NCBI RefSeq assembly: GCF_002157205.1
Contig: NZ_CP021358.1
Coordinates: forward strand, 2,232,001 to 2,296,000
From: Kushneria marisflavi
GTDB taxonomy: Bacteria > Pseudomonadota > Gammaproteobacteria > Pseudomonadales > Halomonadaceae
Length of the DNA: 64,000 bases
Direction: 5' to 3'
Made by a program: the position numbers and the translations under genes. Within the stretch, counting starts at the first letter, position 1; every line of letters starts with the position of its first letter. This document shows positions 25,685 through 34,100 of this stretch, piece after piece. A model generated the notes under the pieces. That model did not search any database. It had not been told where the DNA came from and saw only the letters and a program-made list of their open reading frames with translations.

Positions 25685-26557
25685 TTACTTGCGGGCGGTG
25701 GCGAGAAGGGCATCGGCGATGCGGTTGAAGTCGTCCTGATCCTCGATGTCGCGCGCTTCGTGCCAGCGCTCGACCACGTGATTCAGCAGCGCCCTCGGGG
25801 TCTCCAGCTGCTCGGCGGCGTCACGGGCCAGACGCAGGTCCTTGCGCATCAGCCCGGTGGTAAAGCCCGAATCGAAACGCTCGGACAAAATCCACTCGGG
25901 GAAGTTGACCTCACTGACGGCGCTGCGCCCCGAGCCGCTGTTGAGCCCGGCCAGGCAGGCCGCCGGGTCAACGCCGGCTCGGGCGGCCATGGCGACAGCC
26001 TCGCCGGTGGCGATCAGGTGGGTCGCACACAGGTAGTTGTTGGCCAGTTTCACCACATGACCGCTGCCGGCCGGGCCAACATGGGTATAGCGTGCCGAGA
26101 GGGCCTCGAGTACGGGGGTGACCCGCTCAATGGTGGCTGACTCACCGCCCAGCAGCATGCCCATCTGACCGGTGGCGGCGCCTTTCGGACCGCCGCTGAC
26201 CGGGGCGTCCAGCCATTCAAGGCCGGCGTTTACGATCTTCTGCGCCAGCTCACGGCTGACCACCGGATCACTGGTCGAGGTATCCATCACTACGCTGCCG
26301 CGGGCGGCGTGCTCGAGAAGCCCGGAATTGGTTTCGATCACCGTGCGCACATGATCGGCGGTGGGCAGTGACAGCAGATAGATATCGGCTGCCGGCAAGG
26401 CGGTATCACTGGAAACGATCAGGCCCTGATCGCTCAGGAGCTGTCGTGTCTGATCATTGGGATCAATACCGGTCACCTCAAAGCCGGCACGCTTGAGCGT
26501 GAGCGCCATGTTGCCCCCCATTTGCCCCAGGCCAATGACGACGATCTTCATGGACAT
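25685..26557 (-). CDS. 3-hydroxyisobutyrate dehydrogenase-family NAD(P)-dependent oxidoreductase
   Basis: This 290-residue beta-hydroxyacid dehydrogenase has the N-terminal Rossmann motif VIGLGQMGGNMALTLKRAGFEVTGID. It also has DTSTSDPVVSRELAQ and the substrate motif LDAPVSGGPKGAATGQM (about residues 120-136). The catalytic Lys lies in GHVVKLANNYLCATHL (about residue 173). It would reduce or oxidise a 3-hydroxyacid or tartronate-semialdehyde-like substrate. ATG 26557 is chosen for the GGAG six bases upstream. It sits between the DUF3100 membrane protein and an aldehyde dehydrogenase on the same strand, fitting a two-step oxidation after uptake. Confidence 0.9.
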   Translation of the reverse strand: MSMKIVVIGLGQMGGNMALTLKRAGFEVTGIDPNDQTRQLLSDQGLIVSSDTALPAADIYLLSLPTADHVRTVIETNSGLLEHAARGSVVMDTSTSDPVVSRELAQKIVNAGLEWLDAPVSGGPKGAATGQMGMLLGGESATIERVTPVLEALSARYTHVGPAGSGHVVKLANNYLCATHLIATGEAVAMAARAGVDPAACLAGLNSGSGRSAVSEVNFPEWILSERFDSGFTTGLMRKDLRLARDAAEQLETPRALLNHVVERWHEARDIEDQDDFNRIADALLATARK

Positions 26558-26631
26558 GCCTTTCTCCGTGTGATGACAGGTATAAGCGTCAATGTGGCGC
26601 CCCGCCAGGGGGGCCGCCACACCGTTGCGGG

Positions 26632-27942
26632 TCAGAGCAGCAGCTGGGCGACCACGGCCGAGCCGAGATAGGTGCCGGTAAACACCAGCAGTGACACGAT
26701 CACCAGTTTCCAGCCGGTACGGCGGAACATGCTGAACTCCTGCTTCGACAGCGCAAACCCGGCGTAGGCAAGTACCGGGGTGACGATGGCCAAAAAGTTG
26801 ACCTGCGACAGCTGTGCCACCAGCCAGGCATTACCGGGGAAAAACGGCAGGGTCATGAGGATGCTGACCAGTGAAATCCAGGCGATCGCCGGCAGGTAGA
26901 AGGGTACGACTCGAGTAATCACCAGCCCGAGCAGGCTCATGACATAAAGGATGATCATCCCGGGCAGGGCACCCCAGAGGGTCCCGGCGTTGACCACGTT
27001 GGTGATCCAGCCCACCGCGCACACGGCCGCAAGGGCGATCGCGGTCTGTTTGATCTGCTGCTCGGGACGCGTTTCTGCCGCGGTCTCCGTGGCACTGTCG
27101 GCATCAAACGTCCGGGCATCAACGCCGGCAGCGGCGCGGCGTTTGGGGCTCAGGCGTTTATAGAGCCACTCCGCGACCGGCAGGGCAATAAATAGCGAGA
27201 CGTAAAGCCCGGTGGCATAGGTCAGCAGGTTGCTGGCACCGGCAAAGGCCAGCAGTTCCTCGCGCATCGCGGGCACGGCTTCGGCCAGCGCGCCCGAACA
27301 GGCGGCCACCATGCTGCCGCTGCCCACCCCACAGGCCATGGCCAGCGCCCGCGGATCAAACCAGCCGTTGGAGCCGAGAAAACCGGCCATCAGCGCAAAC
27401 CAGAGGGTGCCGAACATGGTCCCGACCACATAGACCCCCATCACGCCGATGCCTTCCGGCCCCTTGAGCCCGTAGCGGTCCGAGATGATCGCGATGTTGG
27501 GTTCCCGCGCAATCGAATAGGTCGCCCCGATCGACTCACGGCCCATTTTCAGCACCAGCACGGCAAACGGCAGGGCGATCAGCATGGTCCCCAGATTGCC
27601 CAGCTCCTGAAGGATCAGCGCTGGCCCGGCACTGATGATCTGATCGATCGATGGCCCGATGGTAGACCCAAAGCGGGCAATGAACGGCATGATCGCAATC
27701 AGGATCAGAGGTGAAGCCGCATCGCTCAGGCGTGGCGGCACCAGCGCATGAAACCGGCTGGAAAGATGCGGGTTAAGGGCAATGGCCAGCAAAAAGGCAT
27801 AAAACAGCGGCAGCAATAACAGCGTACCAACGCCCAGCGGAATCTTGATGATGCCGATCCACTCGGCAATCAGCGAGAGGACGACGACCAGGAAATGCAG
27901 GCGCAGAAGATCGAGCGGAGACGCTCGGGTGACAGAGGTCAT
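26632..27942 (-). CDS. DUF3100 membrane protein, putative transporter
   Basis: This 436-residue polytopic protein has about eleven hydrophobic segments and matches the pattern I associate with DUF3100 proteins. Recognisable parts are LSLIAEWIGIIKIPLGVGTLLLLPLFYAFLLA, MACGVGSGSMVAACSGALAEAVP near residue 205 and a cytoplasmic charged loop near residues 265-300. The C-terminal half has several further helices ending VVAQLLL. Function is not established. The first gene of a probable operon with a 3-hydroxyacid dehydrogenase and an aldehyde dehydrogenase, it may import their substrate, which is inference only. Confidence 0.75.
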   Translation of the reverse strand: MTSVTRASPLDLLRLHFLVVVLSLIAEWIGIIKIPLGVGTLLLLPLFYAFLLAIALNPHLSSRFHALVPPRLSDAASPLILIAIMPFIARFGSTIGPSIDQIISAGPALILQELGNLGTMLIALPFAVLVLKMGRESIGATYSIAREPNIAIISDRYGLKGPEGIGVMGVYVVGTMFGTLWFALMAGFLGSNGWFDPRALAMACGVGSGSMVAACSGALAEAVPAMREELLAFAGASNLLTYATGLYVSLFIALPVAEWLYKRLSPKRRAAAGVDARTFDADSATETAAETRPEQQIKQTAIALAAVCAVGWITNVVNAGTLWGALPGMIILYVMSLLGLVITRVVPFYLPAIAWISLVSILMTLPFFPGNAWLVAQLSQVNFLAIVTPVLAYAGFALSKQEFSMFRRTGWKLVIVSLLVFTGTYLGSAVVAQLLL

Positions 27943-28006
27943 GGCAATGTTCCCATTGTGTTGTCTGGCGTACGGCAGGTCATGACCGGCCGGCGCCTAT
28001 TGTATG

Positions 28007-28029
28007 GGCCTCGTGTTCATCACGAGGCC
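28007..28029. terminator. Strong stem-loop downstream of the glucan synthase gene
   Basis: GGCCTCGTG and CACGAGGCC form a perfect 9-bp stem around TTCAT, about 160 bp downstream of the glucan synthase stop and upstream of the DUF3100 gene. No clear T-run follows on the minus strand, so the terminator call is tentative. Confidence 0.45.
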
Positions 28030-28185
28030 TACAGTATCAATGACCTGGGGGAAATGGGGAAGCGCGGCGATGTGTCGCTGAACCGGGGACATGATCGAAG
28101 TCATCGGATCGCGTCCTTCGCCCACACGGGTTCAGCGATGGAAAGATGGCATCCTTCAACGGAACATGTCTCCCTTTAGAAGGAC

Positions 28186-31100
28186 TCACTCTCCACTCAG
28201 GCTTACCACCACCTCATGCGTCCGCCCATCCAGCGCCACCCTTGCTTCACCAATGATCTCCAGCCGCCCCCCATCCAGCGTGATCCCCACCGCCTCTCCA
28301 TCCTCAACCCGTTCAACGCGAATCGTCACGTGGTTGCCCTCAAGCTCCACGGTGGCTGAATACCCGGGCCAGTCATCGGGGATGCATGGGTTCACGATCA
28401 GTTCGCGCCCTTCACGGCGAATGCCGAGAATGCCCTGCACGCCGGCCTGATAGAGCCAGCCGCTGGATCCGGTGTACCAGGTCCAACCGCCGCGGCCAGT
28501 ATGCGGCGGTTGTGAGTAGACATCTGCGGCGATCACGTAGGGCTCGACGCGGTAGCGCTGGACGGCCTCATCGGTCAGCGCGTGGTTGATCGGATTGAGC
28601 ATCGAAAAGAGCTGATGCGCGCGGTCGGCCTGGCCAAGCCTTGAAAAGGCAAGAATCGACCAGGTGGCGGCGTGGGTGTACTGGCCGCCGTTTTCGCGAA
28701 GTCCCGGCGGGTAGCCCTTGATGTAGCCGGGCTCCTGATCGCTTTGATCAAACGGCGGGGTGAACAGTAGCGCCAGGCCGTCGTCTTCACGAATCAGATG
28801 CTTGAAGACGCTGTCCATCGCCTGTTGTTGCCGTGCCGGGTCGGCACCGCCGGACAGCACCGACCAGGACTGGGCAATGGCATCGATCCGGCACTCTTCA
28901 TTGGCACTTGAGCCCATCCACTCGCCGCTATCAAAGGTGGCGCGGCGATACCAGGCGCCGTCCCAGGCCTGGGTTTCCAGCGCCTCGCGCAGTGCTTCGG
29001 CCCGGTGTCGCCAGCGCTCGGCGCGCGCCGGGTCGCGGGGCGTGATCAGCGGGTCAAACAGGGCCAGCGTGCGTAGCAGCAGCCAGCCCAGCCAGACACT
29101 TTCACCGCGGCCTTCCTCACCGACCCGGTTGAAGCCGTCGTTCCAGTCGCCGGTGCCGATCAGCGGCAGGCCGTGTTCGCCGAACTGCTCCAGCGTCTGC
29201 TCCAGTGCTCGTACGCAGTGCTCAAGCAGAGGGGCCTGTTCTTCGGCGTCTGAGGGCTGGGTAAACTCGTCGTGGGCACCGGGGGCGAGTTTCGGGGCCT
29301 CCAGAAAGCCTACCGGCTCGTCGAGTACGGCCTCGTCACCGGTGCGCTGTATGTAGGTGGCAGTGGCAAACGCCAGCCACACCCGGTCATCGGCGATGCG
29401 GGTACGTACGCCTTGCCCCGAGTGCGGTAGCCACCAGTGCTGCACGTCGCCTTCCAGAAACTGTCGTCCGGCGGCGCGCAGCAGGTGATGGCGGGCAAGC
29501 TCGGGCAGAGCGAAGGTGAGCGCCATGCCGTCCTGCAGCTGATCACGAAAGCCGTAGGCGCCGCTGGCCTGATAAAACGCCGAGCGTGCCACCACACGAC
29601 ACGCCAGCGTCTGATAGGTCAGCCAGCCGTTGAGCATCACATCCATCGCCCGATCGGGTGTTTTGACCTGCAGCGTGTCATGGAAGGTGCGCCAGTACGC
29701 CTCGACAGACGCCAGCTCTGCCACCAGATCGGCCTGTCGATAGCGCGTGATCAGCGTTCGAGCGGTCTCGATATCACTGGCCTGGCCCAGCAGGGTGGCC
29801 AGCGTGACGGTCTCGTGCGGCGCTAATGTGAGCGTGCACTGCAACACCGTGCAGGGATCACATCCGGCACCGACCCGGCCGCTCAAGGATTTTTGACGGC
29901 GCAGTGCCTCGGGCTCGGCCAGCGTTCCCGTGCCCAGAAACTCGCGTCGATCAGCTGTCCAGCCGCTCTGGCGGGCATCGAGATCCACGAAGCCGACCCG
30001 GTCGGGGAAGGCCATGTTCCAGGGATTTTTGACCAGCAGCGCGCCGGTGGCGAGATCGTGCTCGGTGATCAGACAGGGCGCACTTTTGGCGCGCAGGTTG
30101 CCCATGATCCAGCTGGCATAGCCGGTGATGATCAGCCGCCTGGGGCTCGAGGTGCGGTTGGTGAGGGTGAGCTGCGAGATCCTGACCGGGTCTTCCAGCG
30201 GCACGAACTGTACCAGCGTCATCGAAAGCGCGCGGGTGTCGTGTTCGAAGCGGCTGACGCCGAAACCATGACGAGCCACATATCGCGTGTCTGACCGACC
30301 GGGGCGCCAGGGCGCGGCGGTGACGGTGTCGATGGCACCGGTATCGGCATCCTGAATGTAGAGCACGTCGCCGGGCGGATCTCCCACTGCATCGTTGGAC
30401 CAGGGCGTGAGCTGGTTGTCGCGGCTATTGTCTGCCCACACATAGCCCGCACCCTCGGCGGAGACCTGAAAGCCAAAGCCCTCGTTGGCGACCACGTTAA
30501 TCCAGGGTTGCGGCGTGGTGGCGCCGTCATCGAGCACGCAGACGTACTCGCGCCCGTCACTGGCAAAGCCGCCGGTGCCGTTGAAAAATTCCAGCGTCTC
30601 TTTATCAAACCTGTCGAGCCTCTCTTCTTCGGGATGGGCCAGATCGCGCGGCACCGGTTCACGCTGGATGGGCGTGACGCCTGTCTGCGAAAGCTCAAGG
30701 GTGAGCGGTAACAGGTGATCGTCATCGCCGGCCAGCAGTGCCGTCAGCTGTCGGTGCAGCGGCCCCTTGTGGGCCCGGAGCACCACGCGCGCCGTGGCCA
30801 GTACCAGATCCCGCGCCGCCTGGCTCAGCTGCGTGCCCCGCAGCGAGATGACCGAGCCCAGCCAGGGTTCATGGCTGTCCTGCGGGGAGGCGTGCGTGCG
30901 TATGGCGGTGTCGATGGCGTCCTGTAGCTCCTGCAGGTAGGAGTAGGCGTGCTCGTTGAGAATCACCAGATCGACACCGAGCCCCCTGGCGCGCCAGTAC
31001 TCGCGGGCGCGCAACAGGGTATCCACCCAGGCGATTTCTTCGGTATCGGCCAAGTGCAGCACCACGATGGGCAGATCGCCCGAGATGCCCATGGCCCACA

Positions 31101-34100
31101 GGTCGGACTGCCGCGAGAGCCCGCGAATCAGCGTGGGCTCCGGGGCGCGGAACCGGGCATCGTGATAAAGAATCGGTGCGGCCAGACGCTGGAAGTCGGC
31201 GGCCTCGTCCAGCGTGATGTCCAGATGGCGCAGCTGCACCTGAGCCTGCGTCCAGGCAAGGGTTTTGACCCGCTCAAGGGCGCCAGCGTCGTGATGGCGG
31301 TCAATCAGGGCGACCAGGCTGTCACGGCTGTCGGCCACCACGGTCCAGAAATCGACGTGAGCGGCGTGCCCCGGGGCGATGGTCACGGTGTGGCGCAGCG
31401 AGAAGATCGGGTCAAGCACGGCGCCGGTTCGGCCCTTCGGTATCGCGTCCGTTTCATCGAACGGGGCATCCATCAGCGCTGCCGCGGTGGCCAGCGTGCG
31501 GCCGCGTCCCATGAATTGCGCGCGATCGGTCTCAAACCCGGGGCATCGCCGGGTGAGGGCCTCGTCATGATGCCCGCGCGCTGGCCTGTCGCTGTCGGCA
31601 TCGTCGGTTCGAATGAAGTGGGCGGCCCAGATTGGCGCCTCATGGGGATCGCGATGGCGCCGGGTGGCGGTCAGCGCCTGATATTCGGAAATCAGGTCGG
31701 TTTCCACGAACATCTTCGCAAAGGCCGGGTGAGCGTCGTCATGATTGGGCGTGGTCAGTACCAGCTCGGCATAGGAGATCAGCTCGATCGTGACCTCGCG
31801 CTCGCCATTGTTGGTGACGGTGACCCGGCGAACCTCGCCGTTGTCCTCACCGGACACCAGCACCTCGAGGGTGGTGGTCAGTGTGCCGTCATGGCGCATG
31901 AAACGGGCGTGATCCTCGGCGAATTCGACCTCGCGCGAGCTGTCTGCCGGTTCGGAAGCGGTGGTGAGGTCACCGACGCCGCCAGCCAGCCAGCACCGGC
32001 CGCTGTCCCGATCGCGCAGGGCGATGAAGCTGCCCCAGTCATCCAGGGTAGAGTCCTCACGCCAGCGCGTGATGGCCAGTTTTCCCCAGCGGCTGAAGCC
32101 GGCGCCGGCGGCAGTGAGCATGACCGTATAGTGGCCGTTGGAGAGCAGATGCGTGACCGGGGGTGACGGCGGCCGGCCGGTCAATCGGCGTACGGCGTCG
32201 TCGCCTGAGGGCTGCTCGACCACGATGACATGGTCGGTGTCGTTGGGGGAGGGCAGCGTCGAGACCTCGCGGGGCAGGCGCTCGTGCAGCAGCAGCTCGC
32301 TGGCCTGAATCATCGGTTCGGCGCGAAAGTGGGTGCGAAGCCGGCCATCAAGCAGGACGTTGGCGATCGCCACGATCGTCATGCCCTGATGGTGGGCCAT
32401 GGCGTTGCGCACTACCACAAAGCGCCGGTCCAGCGGCAGGCGGGTGGGGGTGAAATCGATGGCGTCGAAAAAGCCATAGCGCCCTTCGGCGCCCAGTTCG
32501 CGCAGCCGCTCAAAGTTCTCGATCGCCGCTTTGGGCGCGACCATGGCGGCCAGCGCCGTGGCATAGGGGGCGAGCACAAAGCTGTCGGCCAGCCCGCGCT
32601 TGAGGCCGAGCGAGGGCACGCCGAAGTTGGAATATTGATAGTTGAAACTCGCATCGCGGGCGTTATAGGCGGATTCGGAAATCCCCCAGGGCTCGCCGCG
32701 CTGGCGCGCGTAATCCTGCTGACAGGCCACGACCAACCGGTTGGTCTGCTCAAGCAGGCTGTCGCGCGGGGCGCGCATGACCAGTGAGGGCATCAGGTAC
32801 TCGAACATCGACCCCGACCAGGACATCAGCACCACGCCGTCGGGCTGGGGGCTGACGGCGCGACCCAGTCGGAACCAGTGGCGAGTAGGCAGATCGCCCT
32901 TGGCGATGCCCACCAGACTTGCCAGCCGCGCTTCAGAAGCCAGCAGGTCATAGCAGCCTTCATCGAGACGGTCTTCGCGCGGGTTATAGCCGATCGACAT
33001 GAGCCGGCGCTCGGGCACCAGCAAAAAGGTGAAATCCATCTCGTGGGTCAGGGTGCGCGCTTGCTGGGCCAGTGTCAGCAGCCGCTGGGCCAGCAGCTCG
33101 TCATCCGAGGTATTGGCGTGGTCCTCGGTGTGCTCGTCGAGACAGCGCTCCAGTCGCATCAGCCACTCGGCCATCGGGGTGCGCTGACTCAGCGCCTCCT
33201 GGGCTTCATCGTCATTTTCCGAGACAAGGCTCACGCCACCGGCCTCGTCATCGCGAACGTCAGGGGCGTATTCGGCACGAGTAGCCATGCCTGCCATCTG
33301 TACGCGCCATCGGGTCAGCCAGTGTCGGAGATCGCCATCCCCCAGCGTGGCGTCGTCGCGGTCGCTTTCTGATTCGCGCGCCAGCCGCTCGATCAGCGCC
33401 TCAATCTCCTTGCAAAGCGTGGCCCTGGCCGCCGCCGACAGGGTCTCGTTAAGCCCGGTGTCTTCATGCAGCAGGTGGAGCGTGTCGATCAGGCCGCTGT
33501 GCGGGTCGGCGATACGCGGAGTATCGATCCACGCCTCACAGACATTGGCCAGCGCGATCAGGTGGCCGGCCAGGTTGCCGCTGTCGACGGCCGAGACATA
33601 GCGCGGCTCCAGCGGTCGGGTCGTGGCCGTGTCATACCAGTTGTAGAGATGTCCCCGGCAGCGTTCCATCGAATCGAGGGTGGCCAGCGTCGCCTCCAGA
33701 CGCGCCACGGCCGCGCGGGTACCGATCCAGCCAAAGTCGCGCGCCGCGACACAGGCGAGCAGGTAGAGTCCGATATTGGTCGGCGAGGTGCGCTCGGCGA
33801 TGATCGGATGAGGGTCGAACTGGAAGTTGTCCGGCGGCAGTGCGTGAGAAGCTGGTGTGACGAAGGTCTCGAAGAAGTGCCAGGTGCGCCGGGCGATATG
33901 GCGCAGCGTGCGGGCCTGCGTCGTGTCGAGCTGTAGATTGTCGGTGGTGTCGCGCGGGGCGCGGCTGGTCCACAGCGCCATCAGCGGGGCAGCAAGCCAC
34001 GCGGCCAGCAGCGGCAGCAGCAACGCCCAGCCGGGCGTTTCAAACAGGGCCAGTGCCAGCACCACGACCAGCGCCAGCAGCGCGCCGCCGGACATTGCGC

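Noticed and set aside
30949..32166. 405-codon plus-strand frame inside the glucan synthase gene
   Set aside because: It is antisense to a continuous 2,900-residue protein, has no domain motifs, and is expected by chance at this GC content.
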